This document shows positions 15,431 through 25,215 of a DNA stretch of 48,521 bases, one piece after another. Position numbers and translations under genes: made by a program. Position 1 is the stretch's first letter, and every line of letters begins with the position of its first letter. The DNA comes from an uncultured Lachnospiraceae bacterium. Its GTDB lineage: Bacteria > Bacillota > Clostridia > Lachnospirales > Lachnospiraceae. The stretch lies in contig CAJTWA010000036.1 in assembly GCA_910580195.1 (NCBI GenBank), forward strand, positions 1-48,521, read 5' to 3'. The notes beneath the pieces were generated by a model that did not search any database, was not told where the DNA came from, and saw only the letters and a list, made by a program, of their open reading frames with translations.

Positions 15431-16845
15431 AAAAGAAGGTAGGGCGGACAAACTTAAACCAAAAGCTTAGGTACATTATTTTAAGCGTCATGGTTCCATT
15501 GGCAGCCTGCATTGTCCTTTCCTTAGGGCTGCTTTGGGCGTATTCCATGGAGTATCAGGAAATCTCCCACAACATCCAAGTGGCTTGCGAGTTCGACTTG
15601 GAATTTAAGTCCAACGTGGATTTAAAGATGTATTATTACAGCGTCCGCAGCAGCTATCAGGAGGAATTCCCGCCAGAGGAAGTGGCGGACGCCTTACGGG
15701 TCACAAGCCTGCTGACTGAAACCACTCAGGACAAGGATGGCGCAGAAAGTATTCAGAGCGTGGCTGCATACTGCCATACCTTGCAGCAGAAAATCAACCA
15801 AATGTCGGAAACGGAAAGCTACGACCAGCGGCAGGAGCAGCTTGAGAAAAACATTTACCTCTTAACAAAGCTGATTCAGGAGGAAATGCGCCGCTATATT
15901 TATTATGAAGGGAAATATATGTCCCGCCTGCAAGCCCAGATGAGCCAGAACATTTTGGTTGTCATTGTGATTGTGGCGGCGTCTGTCACCATCTTGGTAG
16001 GGCTGCTTTTGTACGGGGCGTTCCGTTTTTCCAACCGGATTTCCAATTCGGTAGGGAACCTGTGCAAAAATGTAGAGCTGGTGGGGCAGGGGCATTTTGA
16101 CATACCCTTAATTGAAGAAGAGGATTACGAGCTCCAGCAGCTTTCCCAAGGGATTACCCAGATGGCCGGCCAGATTGGGAATTTATTGGAAGACGTGAAG
16201 CGGGAGGAACAGCTCCAGCACATGACCCAGCTCCAGCTTCTGCAGGCTCAGGTGAACCCGCATTTTCTGTATAATACCTTGGACACAATTATGTGGCTGG
16301 TGGAGGCAAGGAAGACAAAAGAAGCCGTCTACATGCTGGACCGGCTCTCTATTTTTTTCCGTATCGCCCTATCTACCGGGCAGGATATTATCCGGCTGAA
16401 GGAGGAAATCGCCCATACAAGGAGCTATATGGAAATCCAGCAGATCCGTTACCGGGATATTTTAGACTACAGGATTTCCCTTCCGGAAGAACTGGAGGAA
16501 TTCCATCTGCCGAAACTTACCATCCAGCCCTTGGTAGAAAATGCATTGTACCATGGGGTGAAGGAAAAACGGGGAAAAAGCACCATACAGATTTCCTGCG
16601 GAAAAGAAGACGGGGGCGTGCTGATTGTGGTGGAGGACAATGGGATTGGCATGAAGCCGGAACGGAAGGAAGAGCTTAAGGCTGCACTGGAAAGCGGGGA
16701 ACGGGCTGGGTTTGGCCTTGCTGCAGTCCATGAGCGGATAAGATTATACTGTGGAAAAGGATACGGGGTAAAAATCTTCTCTGAATATGGGGAGGGTACC
16801 CGGATTGAGGTGCGCATTTCGGAAGAAATCCAACCGCAACCATAA
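15427..16845 (+). CDS. YesM/LytS-type sensor histidine kinase
   Basis: A 472-residue membrane kinase. A first helix lies at about 13-38, an extracellular sensor of about 135 residues follows, and a second helix at about 175-198 precedes a HAMP segment. The His_kinase motif QAQVNPHFLYNTLDTI carries the phospho-acceptor His279. The ATPase part has PLVENALYHGV, VEDNGIGM and GFGLAAVHERI. It starts at GTG 15427, overlapping the response regulator stop. It is expected to sense sugar, directly or through the binding protein encoded next, and to phosphorylate Asp55 of its partner. Confidence 0.93.
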   Translation: MKKKVGRTNLNQKLRYIILSVMVPLAACIVLSLGLLWAYSMEYQEISHNIQVACEFDLEFKSNVDLKMYYYSVRSSYQEEFPPEEVADALRVTSLLTETTQDKDGAESIQSVAAYCHTLQQKINQMSETESYDQRQEQLEKNIYLLTKLIQEEMRRYIYYEGKYMSRLQAQMSQNILVVIVIVAASVTILVGLLLYGAFRFSNRISNSVGNLCKNVELVGQGHFDIPLIEEEDYELQQLSQGITQMAGQIGNLLEDVKREEQLQHMTQLQLLQAQVNPHFLYNTLDTIMWLVEARKTKEAVYMLDRLSIFFRIALSTGQDIIRLKEEIAHTRSYMEIQQIRYRDILDYRISLPEELEEFHLPKLTIQPLVENALYHGVKEKRGKSTIQISCGKEDGGVLIVVEDNGIGMKPERKEELKAALESGERAGFGLAAVHERIRLYCGKGYGVKIFSEYGEGTRIEVRISEEIQPQP

Positions 16846-17023
16846 AATAATCCATTGACATGCGCAGAAATCGGAAACACCGTAAGAAATCTAACTGTAT
16901 TCCGAAAAATCTTTATGGAAAATCTAAGTAATTCATTTATAATAATAAATGTAAACGGCAAACGTTCATGCAGCCCATGAATTGCCAAAAAAATGCAGAG
17001 ATGCAGAATACAGGAGGTTTCTT

Positions 17024-18163
17024 ATGAAAAAGAAAATTATTTCTATGTTACTCGTAGCTTGTATGGGCTTAAGCCTTGTTGCATGTGGGGGAGGGAATAA
17101 TAAGCCTGCATCCAATGAAGGAAGTACCACAGAAGAAGGCAGCGAAGCAACACAGCCTTCCGATGAAGGCGGCTCGGATGAAAGCGCATCTAATGAAGGC
17201 TCCGATGAAGGCGGCTCTTCTGATGGGGTGATTACCGTTGGGTTCTCACAGGTAGGCGCTGAGTCTGACTGGCGTACTGCAAACTCTGAATCCATGAAAT
17301 CCACATTTTCCGAAGAAAACGGATACAAACTGATTTTTGACGACGCACAGCAGAAGCAGGAGAACCAGCTTACCGCAATCCGTAACTTTATCAATCAGGA
17401 AGTAGATTATATCGTGCTTGCACCTACCACAGAAACAGGTTGGGACACCGTACTTCAGGAAGCAAAAGACGCTGGGATCCCAGTGATTATCGTTGACCGT
17501 ATGGTAGACGTATCGGATGATACCCTGTATAACTGCTATGTAGGCGGCAACTTCAAGCTGGAAGGCCAGAAGGCTTGCGAATGGCTGAAAGCTTATGCAG
17601 ATGCAAAAGGCATCAAGGAACTGAACATTGCCCATATCCAAGGGAATATCGGCGCTTCTGCACAGATTGGCCGTACCGAAGGCTTGGAAGAAGCAGCAGA
17701 AAAATATGGATGGAACATCGTTGCACAGCAGTCTGGTGAATTTACACAGGCAAAAGGGCAGGAAGTTATGGAATCCATGCTGAAAAGCAATGATAACATT
17801 AACGTAGTATACTGCGAGAACGACAATGAAGCATTTGGCGCAATTGATGCAATTAAGGCAGCAGGCAAGACCGTAGGGCCAGATGGGGATATCCTCGTTA
17901 TGTCCTTCGATACTGTAAAAGCTGGGATTGAAATGACAATGGCAGGGGACATTATCTGCAATACAGAGTGCAACCCGCTCCATGGCCCACGTGTAGAAGA
18001 ACTGATTAAAAAGATGGAAGCTGGCGAAGAGCCAGAAAAGATTGCATACGTAGACGAAGGGATCTTCACCTATGGGGATGAAGTAGCAAAAGTTACCGTT
18101 GACGGGCAGGATTATGATGTGACAAAGGTTACGCAGGAAGTTATCGACGGACGTATGTACTAG
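17024..18163 (+). CDS. ytfQ: Sugar-binding lipoprotein of an ABC transporter (YtfQ-like)
   Basis: A 379-residue periplasmic-binding-type lipoprotein. A signal peptide ends at the lipobox LVAC (about residue 22). A Ser/Glu/Gly-rich linker is followed by the type 1 sugar-binding fold: VITVGFSQVGAESDWRTAN, DDAQQKQENQLTAIRNF, VLAPTTETGWD, IIVDRMVDV and GEFTQAKGQEVMESML. These match the galactofuranose-binding protein YtfQ better than ribose-binding proteins, but ligand cannot be fixed from sequence. Start 17024 has AGGAGG upstream. It is the first gene of the transporter operon and follows the two-component genes on the same strand. Confidence 0.9.
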   Translation: MKKKIISMLLVACMGLSLVACGGGNNKPASNEGSTTEEGSEATQPSDEGGSDESASNEGSDEGGSSDGVITVGFSQVGAESDWRTANSESMKSTFSEENGYKLIFDDAQQKQENQLTAIRNFINQEVDYIVLAPTTETGWDTVLQEAKDAGIPVIIVDRMVDVSDDTLYNCYVGGNFKLEGQKACEWLKAYADAKGIKELNIAHIQGNIGASAQIGRTEGLEEAAEKYGWNIVAQQSGEFTQAKGQEVMESMLKSNDNINVVYCENDNEAFGAIDAIKAAGKTVGPDGDILVMSFDTVKAGIEMTMAGDIICNTECNPLHGPRVEELIKKMEAGEEPEKIAYVDEGIFTYGDEVAKVTVDGQDYDVTKVTQEVIDGRMY

Positions 18164-18250
18164 GATATAGGAAAACTTATCTGAGCTATAGCAAAGCCCA
18201 AAAAGAGGCAGACGCCTGAAGGGGCGCGGCTAGCTTAGGTGTGAATAAAA

Positions 18251-18300
18251 GCGCGGCAGAGCAGAGAGGTACAGCCTTGATATGCTGCCGTGCTTTTTTT
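18251..18300 (+). terminator. Stem-loop terminator between ytfQ and ytfR
   Basis: GCGCGGCAG (18251-18259) pairs with CTGCCGTGC (18285-18293), with one G-U pair, followed by seven T. Lying inside the operon, it would let the binding protein be made in excess of the ATPase and permeases. Confidence 0.7.
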
Positions 18301-18395
18301 ACCCAAAATCTGGGTAAATAGTGGCAGAAAAGCAAATGTAGCAGGGAACCCTTACCCCTGTTACGGAGGAAAAGAGAAAGCAGGTGGGATGATTT

Positions 18396-19916
18396 ATGGG
18401 AGAAAATGTAGTATTGACCATGCGGGATATCTCCAAGACATTTCCCGGAGTGAAGGCCCTGCAGCATGTGGACTTTACCCTGAGGAAAAGTGAAATCCAT
18501 GCCCTGATGGGGGAAAATGGAGCAGGGAAATCGACGCTGATTAAGGTGCTGACCGGAGTCCATGATTTCCAGAGCGGGGAAATTAAAATAGAGGGCAGGG
18601 CGGTAGTGAACAAATCCCCGCAGGATGCCCAAGACAATGGGATCAGCACCGTGTACCAAGAAGTCAACCTGTGCCCGAACCTGACGGTTGCAGAGAACTT
18701 GTTCATTGGCCGGGAGCCCCGGAAAATGGGGATGATTGACTGGAAAACCATGAACCGGAAATCAGAAGAACTGCTGCGGGAGTTAGATATTGACGTATCC
18801 GCCACCCAGTCGCTGGAAGAATGTTCCATTGCCATCCAGCAGATGATTGCCATTGCAAGGGCAGTGGATATGAAGTGTAAGGTGCTGATTCTGGATGAAC
18901 CGACTTCTTCCTTGGACGACGAGGAAGTAGAGAAGCTCTTTAAGCTGATGAACCGGCTGAAATCAGAAGGCGTAGGCATTATCTTTGTCACCCATTTCTT
19001 GGAGCAGGTTTATGCAGTCTGCGACCGGATCACCGTTTTGCGCAACGGGGAACTGGTGGGGGAGTATAAGATTGAGAAGCTCCCAAGGGTTATGCTGGTA
19101 GCCAAGATGATGGGGAAGGATTTCGACGATTTGGCAGACATCAAGGGCGAGCACAACATGCAGAAGGATATGTCCTCTGCCCCAGTCATTGACGCCAAGG
19201 GGCTGGGCCATAAAGGGACCATTAAGCCCTTCGATTTCGATATCCGCCGCGGGGAGGTGGTAGGCCTCACCGGATTGCTTGGCTCCGGGCGTTCCGAGCT
19301 TGTCCGTGCCATTTACGGCGCAGACAAGGCAGACAGCGGGACTTTAAAAGTAAATGGGCAGGACGTGAAAATCAACACGCCTTTGGAGGCAATGAAGGTT
19401 GGCATGGCATACCTGCCGGAAGACCGGAAGAAAGAAGGGATTATCGCAGATTTGTCTGTCCGTGAAAATATTATCATTGCCATGCAGGCAAAACGCGGGA
19501 TGTTTAAGCTGATGAGCCGCAAGGAAATGGAAGAGGCGGCAGATAAATTTATTGAAATGCTGCAGGTAAAGACAGCTAGCCGTGAAACCCCGATTAAGAG
19601 CCTTTCCGGCGGGAACCAGCAGAAAGTCATTATCGGCCGCTGGCTCCTTACCAACCCAGATTTCCTGATTCTGGATGAACCGACCCGGGGGATTGACATT
19701 GGGACTAAGACAGAAATCCAGAAACTTGTGCTGAACCTTGCAGATGAGGGGAAGGCAGTGACTTTTATTTCCTCCGAGGTAGAGGAGATGCTTCGTACCT
19801 GTTCCCGGATGAACGTGCTCCGTGACGGCGCAAAAGTCGGGGAAATCGAAGGGGAAGACTTGACGCAGGAAAACATTATGAAGACCATTGCCGGAGGTGA
19901 AAGTGCACATGAGTAA
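18396..19916 (+). CDS. ytfR: Sugar ABC transporter ATPase, two nucleotide-binding domains (YtfR-like)
   Basis: A 506-residue duplicated ABC ATPase. Domain 1 has Walker A MGENGAGKSTLIK and Walker B VLILDEPTSSLD with a degenerate signature (CSIAIQQM). Domain 2 has LLGSGRSELVRA as its P-loop variant, the full signature LSGGNQQKV and LILDEPTRGIDIG. This asymmetry is normal for RbsA/MglA/YtfR proteins. It powers import through the two permeases that follow. Its stop overlaps the first permease start by 8 nt. Confidence 0.93.
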   Translation: MGENVVLTMRDISKTFPGVKALQHVDFTLRKSEIHALMGENGAGKSTLIKVLTGVHDFQSGEIKIEGRAVVNKSPQDAQDNGISTVYQEVNLCPNLTVAENLFIGREPRKMGMIDWKTMNRKSEELLRELDIDVSATQSLEECSIAIQQMIAIARAVDMKCKVLILDEPTSSLDDEEVEKLFKLMNRLKSEGVGIIFVTHFLEQVYAVCDRITVLRNGELVGEYKIEKLPRVMLVAKMMGKDFDDLADIKGEHNMQKDMSSAPVIDAKGLGHKGTIKPFDFDIRRGEVVGLTGLLGSGRSELVRAIYGADKADSGTLKVNGQDVKINTPLEAMKVGMAYLPEDRKKEGIIADLSVRENIIIAMQAKRGMFKLMSRKEMEEAADKFIEMLQVKTASRETPIKSLSGGNQQKVIIGRWLLTNPDFLILDEPTRGIDIGTKTEIQKLVLNLADEGKAVTFISSEVEEMLRTCSRMNVLRDGAKVGEIEGEDLTQENIMKTIAGGESAHE

Positions 19917-20979
19917 GGAAAAAGGATTTAATTGGAAGAAAATTACAAGCCATCACCTGTTCATGCCAGTTGTGTGCCTGATTGTGGTATGCTTGGCAAA
20001 TGTGATTAAGTCACCGGATTTCTTTAAAATATCCATCAGTGACAATGGGGTATTGTATGGCTCTGTCATTGATATTATCAATAGGGCTTCTGAGCTTGTC
20101 ATCCTTGCCATTGGCATGACGCTGGTAACGGCGGCTTCTGGCGGGCAGGATATCAGCGTAGGCGCAATTATGGCAGTTGCAGCGGCAGTCTGCTGCCAGA
20201 TTTTATCCGGCGGCGCAGCATCTACCAGCGACTTCCAGAACCCATTTATCTTGGCAGTCCTTGCTGGGCTTGCGGCAGCTATGTTATGCGGGGTATTTAA
20301 CGGCTTCTTGGTAGCAAAGCTGAATATACAGCCTATGGTTGCCACCTTAATCCTGTATACTGCAGGCCGGGGGATAGCCCAGCTTGTGACGCAGGGGCAG
20401 ATTACCTACATCCGTGTGGATTCCTATAAGGTGCTGGGCGGCTATATTGGGAAATGCCCAATCCCCACCCCGATTTTTGCAGCAATCATCAGTGTGGTAA
20501 TTGCGTACCTTGTACTGAATAAAACAGCCCTCGGGCTCTATATTGAAAGCGTCGGCATCAACGGGGAGGCGTCCCGCCTAGTAGGCTTGAATTCCACCCG
20601 GATTAAGTGGATGGCATACGTCATCTGCGGGTTCCTGGCAGGGTTTGCAGGGCTTGTAAACTCCAGCCGTATCTATTCTGCAGACGCTAACAACATCGGC
20701 CTGAACCTTGAGATGGACGCCATCCTTGCAGTTGCATTGGGCGGGAACCTGTTAAGCGGCGGTAAATTCAGCCTTGCAGGGTCCATTATCGGGGCATTTA
20801 CCATTCAGGCCCTTACCACGACACTGCTTTCCATGGACGTATCCGCGGACCAAGTCCCCGTTTACAAGGCTATCGTGGTTGTGGTTATCGTAGTGCTGCA
20901 AAGCCCGGTTTTCAAAAGGCAGATGGCAGTATGGAAGGCAAGGAAAGGCAGTAACTCAACAGAAGGAGGGCGTGCATAA
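19909..20979 (+). CDS. ytfT: Sugar ABC transporter permease (YtfT-like)
   Basis: A 356-residue integral membrane protein of the BPD_transp_2 family with about nine or ten hydrophobic segments. The loop ELVILAIGMTLVTAASGGQDISVGAI and the EAA-like LALGGNLLSGGKFSLAGSIIGA are typical. Start 19909 has GGAGGTGA upstream and overlaps the ATPase gene end; a start at 19888 would lack a site. It probably pairs with the next gene product as a heterodimeric channel. Confidence 0.9.
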   Translation: MSKEKGFNWKKITSHHLFMPVVCLIVVCLANVIKSPDFFKISISDNGVLYGSVIDIINRASELVILAIGMTLVTAASGGQDISVGAIMAVAAAVCCQILSGGAASTSDFQNPFILAVLAGLAAAMLCGVFNGFLVAKLNIQPMVATLILYTAGRGIAQLVTQGQITYIRVDSYKVLGGYIGKCPIPTPIFAAIISVVIAYLVLNKTALGLYIESVGINGEASRLVGLNSTRIKWMAYVICGFLAGFAGLVNSSRIYSADANNIGLNLEMDAILAVALGGNLLSGGKFSLAGSIIGAFTIQALTTTLLSMDVSADQVPVYKAIVVVVIVVLQSPVFKRQMAVWKARKGSNSTEGGRA

Positions 20980-21998
20980 TGGAAAAGATGAAAGCTAAGA
21001 AAATAAGCAGCAGTACGTTCTTGTTGTTGACTACCATCATTCTTTTTGTGGTAATGTATGCTGCCGGGATGATTATATTTTACGACAAAGGCTTTGCAAA
21101 GCCCCAGATGTTCTTAAACCTGTTTGTGTCCAATGCAGGGCTCCTAGTCATTGGGTGCGGCATGACGATTGTCATGATTACCGGGGGGATTGATATTTCC
21201 GTTGGTTCCGTGACTGCGCTGGTCTGCATGGTGTGCGCATATTCCATGGAACGGATGGGGATGAACGCTTACATGGCAGTGCTGGTTGCCCTTGCCATCG
21301 GCCTTGCCTTTGGCGTGGTGCAGGGATATTTGGTAGCTTACTTAGATATCCAGCCCTTTATCGTAACCCTTGCCGGGATGTTCTTTGGGCGGGGCATGAC
21401 AGCCATTGTCAGCACCGACATGATTGCCATAACCAATGAAACATTTTTGAAATGGGCGAAGTTCCACATCAACCTGCCCTTTGGGACCCATAACCAGAAA
21501 GGGGAATACCTCCCCGCTTATATTTACCCATCCGTAGTGGTTGCCATTATCGTAGTAATCCTTGTGAGCATTATGCTGAAATACTCTAAGTTCGGCCGTA
21601 AGCTTTATGCCATCGGCGGCAACCAGCAAAGCGCATTGATGATGGGCCTGAATGTAAAGAGGACGAAATTCCAAGCCTATGTGCTGGCAGGTTTCTTATC
21701 CGGCTTAGGCGGGTTCCTGTTCTGCTTAAATAGCTGCGCAGGGTTCGTAGAGCAGGCCAAAGGCCTTGAAATGGACGCAATTTCCTCCGCTGTTATCGGC
21801 GGCACCCTCTTAAGCGGCGGCGTCGGCACGGCAACAGGCACGTTGTTCGGCGTACTGATTAAAGGGACGATTTCCAGCCTGATTACTACGCAGGGTACCT
21901 TGTCAAGCTGGTGGGTAAGGATTACCTTGTCTGCATTGCTGTGCTTCTTTATTGTATTGCAGGCAGTGATTGCAGCAGTGAAGAAAAAAGGAAAATAA
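20979..21998 (+). CDS. yjfF: Sugar ABC transporter permease (YjfF-like)
   Basis: A 339-residue permease, homologous to the previous one (VIGCGMTIVMITGGIDISVGSV, IGGTLLSGGVGTATGTLFG). It starts at ATG 20979, sharing one base with the preceding stop (TAATG), so translation is coupled. Two different permeases with one double ATPase and one binding protein is the YtfQRT-YjfF arrangement. No sugar-processing enzymes follow; the next gene is on the opposite strand. Confidence 0.9.
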   Translation: MEKMKAKKISSSTFLLLTTIILFVVMYAAGMIIFYDKGFAKPQMFLNLFVSNAGLLVIGCGMTIVMITGGIDISVGSVTALVCMVCAYSMERMGMNAYMAVLVALAIGLAFGVVQGYLVAYLDIQPFIVTLAGMFFGRGMTAIVSTDMIAITNETFLKWAKFHINLPFGTHNQKGEYLPAYIYPSVVVAIIVVILVSIMLKYSKFGRKLYAIGGNQQSALMMGLNVKRTKFQAYVLAGFLSGLGGFLFCLNSCAGFVEQAKGLEMDAISSAVIGGTLLSGGVGTATGTLFGVLIKGTISSLITTQGTLSSWWVRITLSALLCFFIVLQAVIAAVKKKGK

Positions 21999-22034
21999 AA
22001 GGTTTTTTGCAAAGGCAAAATGCTGTAAGGCTTG

Positions 22035-22064
22035 GGAGGCATCTTCTGCATGGGGGATGCCTCC
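22035..22064 (+). terminator. Hairpin after the transporter operon
   Basis: GGAGGCATC (22035-22043) pairs perfectly with GATGCCTCC (22056-22064). No T-run follows, so it is a weak terminator candidate or an mRNA 3' end stabiliser. It lies 37 nt after the last permease stop. Confidence 0.4.
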
Positions 22065-22174
22065 TGCCCATTGGGTGCGTTAGCTGTAGGGATGCTGTAT
22101 CAAAACGAAGGAAAATGGGCGGCTCAAGGGGGTACATTTCCCGGTTTTGGGCATATTGGCAAACATCTGGTTTT

Positions 22175-23371
22175 TCAGGAGGGCTTTAACAGAAAATCCC
22201 TAATATTAAGATGCTGGTATCCATCCCTGCTGAAATCGAACTCGTCCAGTGAAAGCACAAATTTCGGAAAATTGTCATCAATCCCCCGGAACGCCCCAAA
22301 TTCCCGCTGCACGGTTTCCTCCGAAGCGAGCAGGTATGCTACTTGGTAATATTCCTTTTTGCTGCCTTTCTTGGCAACAAAATCAACTTCAAAAGAGCGG
22401 TTTTTTCCTACAGCAACCTCATACCCGCGCCGTAACAGCTCCATATAAACAATGTTTTCAAGCGTCTGGTTCACATCCCGGAGGTTGTTCCCATAGATTG
22501 CCTCACGGATTCCATGGTCAGTCAGGTAAATCTTATCCTGAAACTGCAGAAGTTTTTTCCCAATCAAATCGTGCCTTGGGACAAGGTGCAGAAGGCAGGC
22601 ATTTTTGCAGTAATCCATATAATTATAAAGCGTTTCTGTGGAAATTCCCCGGAATTCACTTTTCATATACTTTGTAATATTAGCCGCAGAAAATATATTT
22701 CCAATATTTGAAATCAGGTACATCAGCATACGTTTGAATTGCTCCACGTCGCGGATCCTATATCTGGTGACAATATCTTTTAAAATAATGGAATCATAAA
22801 TGTCCCCCAAATACTGCTTCACGCTCTCTTCCTCCATAGGGAACTGATACAGGAACGGCATGCCCCCTCGGCGCAGGTAAAGCTGGAAAGCATCCGCGTT
22901 GGAGTATCCCGGCAGCAATTCGAAAGCCTCCTGAAAGGAAAAGGGATAAACTTTAAACTCAACATACCGCCCTGCAAGGTAAGTCGCCAATTCCCCGGAA
23001 AGCAGCTTTGCGTTGGAGCCGGTAATATAGATATCGCAGTCAAAATCAATCATGCAGGAATTGATAAATGTTTCCCATCCTTCCAGCTCCTGAATCTCAT
23101 CTAGGAACAGGTACAGTTTCCCTTCATGGCTCTTTGCATATTCCCGGATATACCCATAGGCCGCATCCGCAGATTTCGTAAAAGCCAATGCCCTTGATTC
23201 AAAATTGATTGATAAAAACATCGTTTTTGGAATCCCGGCCTTCTTCAATTCTCTCTGGATCAATTCCAACATCACAGACTTTCCGCACCTGCGTATGCCA
23301 GTCAGCACCTTCACAATGTCTTTCCCAATAAAAGGGCGTATTTTAGACAAATACAATTCCCGTTCAATCAT
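22175..23371 (-). CDS. AAA ATPase with DUF4143 domain
   Basis: A 398-residue protein of the AAA_14/DUF4143 family. The N-terminus has a P-loop TGIRRCGKSVMLELI, a Walker B LYLFLDEIQEL and a sensor ITGSNAKLLS. The C-terminal DUF4143 part ends in a nuclease-like fold, with NRSFEVDFVAKKG containing the D..E-V-DF pattern. These stand-alone ATPases are abundant in gut anaerobes; their biological role is unresolved, and links to mobile elements or defence have been suggested. Start 23371 has AAGGA upstream; earlier Met codons lack a site. It is a single-gene unit. Confidence 0.85.
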   Translation of the reverse strand: MIERELYLSKIRPFIGKDIVKVLTGIRRCGKSVMLELIQRELKKAGIPKTMFLSINFESRALAFTKSADAAYGYIREYAKSHEGKLYLFLDEIQELEGWETFINSCMIDFDCDIYITGSNAKLLSGELATYLAGRYVEFKVYPFSFQEAFELLPGYSNADAFQLYLRRGGMPFLYQFPMEEESVKQYLGDIYDSIILKDIVTRYRIRDVEQFKRMLMYLISNIGNIFSAANITKYMKSEFRGISTETLYNYMDYCKNACLLHLVPRHDLIGKKLLQFQDKIYLTDHGIREAIYGNNLRDVNQTLENIVYMELLRRGYEVAVGKNRSFEVDFVAKKGSKKEYYQVAYLLASEETVQREFGAFRGIDDNFPKFVLSLDEFDFSRDGYQHLNIRDFLLKPS

Positions 23372-23443
23372 CCCAGCACATCCTTCCATATTTATCATAA
23401 TCACAGTATCTCACATTTATACCAGAATAACAATAGGGAATAG

Positions 23444-23470
23444 AAAAAGGTTTCGGTATACCGAAACCTT
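23444..23470 (-). terminator. Terminator of the glycosylation gene cluster
   Basis: A perfect 24-bp palindrome, AAGGTTTCGG/TATA/CCGAAACCTT region (23447-23470). On the minus strand it is followed by a T-run, 15 nt after the glycosyltransferase stop at 23485. Confidence 0.75.
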
Positions 23471-23484
23471 ACTGTAAAGTCATT

Positions 23485-24471
23485 TTATATCACATTCCTC
23501 CTCTTCGGCGTAATATCATAAACATTACTTGCCGTCACAGCCTTAGAATCCCGCTCCCTTACAATATAAATTGGCCTATCCTTATTTTCCAAATAATCTT
23601 TCGCAAGGTACTGCCCTAAAATAAATACCATAAGCATCTGCAGGCTGCTAAAGAACGCCGCAATACAAGCCACATAATATACCGTCCCAACACTGTGGTG
23701 GAATACCGCCTGCTGCACCAAAGCATTTCCCAAAAGAACGAAAGAAACCATCATCAGCAGCGCCCCAAGCACCCCAGGCAGCTTCAAGGGCACGGTAGAA
23801 AAGGAAAGAATCCCGTCAAAAGCATAGGAAAACAAGCTCTTTAAATTCCATTTCGAATTCCCGGCAGCACGCTCAATATTGTGGAATTCCAGCCATTTCG
23901 TTTCAAAGCCCACAAAGGAGAAAATCCCCTTCGTATAGCGGTTATATTCCTTCATGGAAAGGATGGCCTCCACCATGGTACGGTTCATCATGCGGAAATC
24001 CCCTGCCCCGTCGCCCATATCCATGTGCGTCATGTTCTGGATGACTTTGTAAAAGCTGCGGGAAAGGATGCCGCGGACCATACCGTCCCCTTCCCGGCCA
24101 ACCCGTTTCCCGGCGCAGCAGTCATAGCCCTCTTGGCTGACGGCTTGGTACATGGGGGCTAAAAGCGTAGGCGGATGCTGCAAATCTGCGTCCATAATCA
24201 CGCAGTAATCCCCCTGGGCCTGTTCCAGCCCGGCATACATGGCAGCCTCTTTCCCGAAGTTCCGGGAAAAGGAGAAGTAGTGGCAGTGCTTATCTTGGCA
24301 GCAGAGCACCCGCAGGATATCCAGCGTATGGTCCTTGCTTCCATCATCTATAAACAGGAATTCATAGTCTAAATCCGGGATGGAAGTAACAGCCTTTAAG
24401 GTTTCCCGGTAAAACATGGAAACAACTTCTTCTTCGTTATAACACGGTACTATAATGCTCAGTTTATTCAT
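23485..24471 (-). CDS. GT2 glycosyltransferase of the GtrB/CsbB type
   Basis: A 328-residue enzyme that charges undecaprenyl phosphate with a sugar on the inner membrane face. The N-terminal GT-A domain has LSIIVPCYNEEEVV, LFIDDGSKDHT, FSRNFGKEAAM and the metal-binding VIMDADLQHPP. RYTKGIFSFVGF and the amphipathic region follow. Two C-terminal membrane helices (about 240-290) anchor it, as in DPM1-like and CsbB/GtrB proteins. It overlaps the GtcA gene by 8 nt. With GtcA and YfhO it makes a complete three-component glycosylation system. The sugar cannot be read from sequence. Confidence 0.92.
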   Translation of the reverse strand: MNKLSIIVPCYNEEEVVSMFYRETLKAVTSIPDLDYEFLFIDDGSKDHTLDILRVLCCQDKHCHYFSFSRNFGKEAAMYAGLEQAQGDYCVIMDADLQHPPTLLAPMYQAVSQEGYDCCAGKRVGREGDGMVRGILSRSFYKVIQNMTHMDMGDGAGDFRMMNRTMVEAILSMKEYNRYTKGIFSFVGFETKWLEFHNIERAAGNSKWNLKSLFSYAFDGILSFSTVPLKLPGVLGALLMMVSFVLLGNALVQQAVFHHSVGTVYYVACIAAFFSSLQMLMVFILGQYLAKDYLENKDRPIYIVRERDSKAVTASNVYDITPKRRNVI

Positions 24472-25138
24472 GGATTTCCTCTCCTTTCACAGCGGCAGTG
24501 GTTGGCAGGGATTCCGCGGGCTTGCGGAAAATCTGGCATTTGCAGACGGCATAATTGGCAATTACTGTGGCGAAGCTGACAGCAATTTTGGACAATGCCG
24601 GATGGAACTTAAGGTACTGGATGAAAAGAGCTAGGAGTGCATTTTCCATAAGGAGGGTCAAAAAGCGCATGGACACAAACGACGCCAGCTCTTTCCAGAT
24701 TTGGTTCTCGGAGTGGAACACAAAAGTGCGGTTTGTGACGTAAGCAAATGCCACTGCGAACACCCATGCAATGGTATTGGCAGCCAAGTAACCCACGTTG
24801 AAATGCAAAAGCGCCAAGTACACAACGTAGTTGACAAGGGTAGTGGCTCCCCCAGTCAGCAGGTAGCTGACGGCTTCTTGGACGGAATCTTTAGAGCCGT
24901 GGGACAACGCCTGAAATTTTGATGCCAGCGGATTGCGTGTAAGGGGCTTTGGAGTTTCCACTGTAAATGGGGTGGTTGCTGCAAGCTGCGGATGCCCCCC
25001 TGTGAGCGGAGTGGCCGCTGCAAGCTGCGGATGCCCCTTTGTGAGCGGGGTGGCCGCTGCAAGCTGTGGGTTCTCCCTTGCCTGCAGCCCAGAGGGCAGC
25101 GCAGAAGGCTGAAGTTCTGGTTGTAGGTTCTTTTTCAT
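24464..25138 (-). CDS. gtcA: GtcA/GtrA-family lipid-linked sugar flippase with a repeat-bearing N-terminus
   Basis: A 224-residue protein. The C-terminal about 125 residues are a GtrA domain with four membrane helices (AVSYLLTGGATTLVNYVVYLA, AWVFAVAFAYVTNRTFVF, FVSMRFLTLLMENALLALF, FATVIANYAVCKCQIF). It is thought to move the undecaprenyl-phosphate sugar to the outer face. The N-terminal about 80 residues are Pro/Ala-rich and hold three near-identical 13-residue units (HPQLAAATPLTGG) from a 39-bp tandem repeat. Start 25138 has AGAGGAAAC upstream. The extension is unusual for the family. Confidence 0.88.
   Translation of the reverse strand: MKKNLQPELQPSALPSGLQARENPQLAAATPLTKGHPQLAAATPLTGGHPQLAATTPFTVETPKPLTRNPLASKFQALSHGSKDSVQEAVSYLLTGGATTLVNYVVYLALLHFNVGYLAANTIAWVFAVAFAYVTNRTFVFHSENQIWKELASFVSMRFLTLLMENALLALFIQYLKFHPALSKIAVSFATVIANYAVCKCQIFRKPAESLPTTAAVKGEEIHE
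24960..25065 (-). repeat. 39-bp tandem repeat in the GtcA gene
   Basis: About three units of 39 bp (13 codons, HPQLAAATPLT...) lie between about 24960 and 25065. The period keeps the reading frame. The outer unit towards the membrane domain is the most diverged. Confidence 0.8.
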
Positions 25139-25215
25139 AGTGTTTCCTCTTTTCTTGTTAAATTTATTTATGTAGAAGGGGCTGCGGCGTTTGTGGTTTG
25201 CAGCCCTACGGAAAA

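Noticed and set aside
16900..16970. cre site upstream of ytfQ (TGTAAACGGCAAACG)
   Set aside because: It misses the consensus at two or more key positions, unlike the sites at 41262 and 41357.
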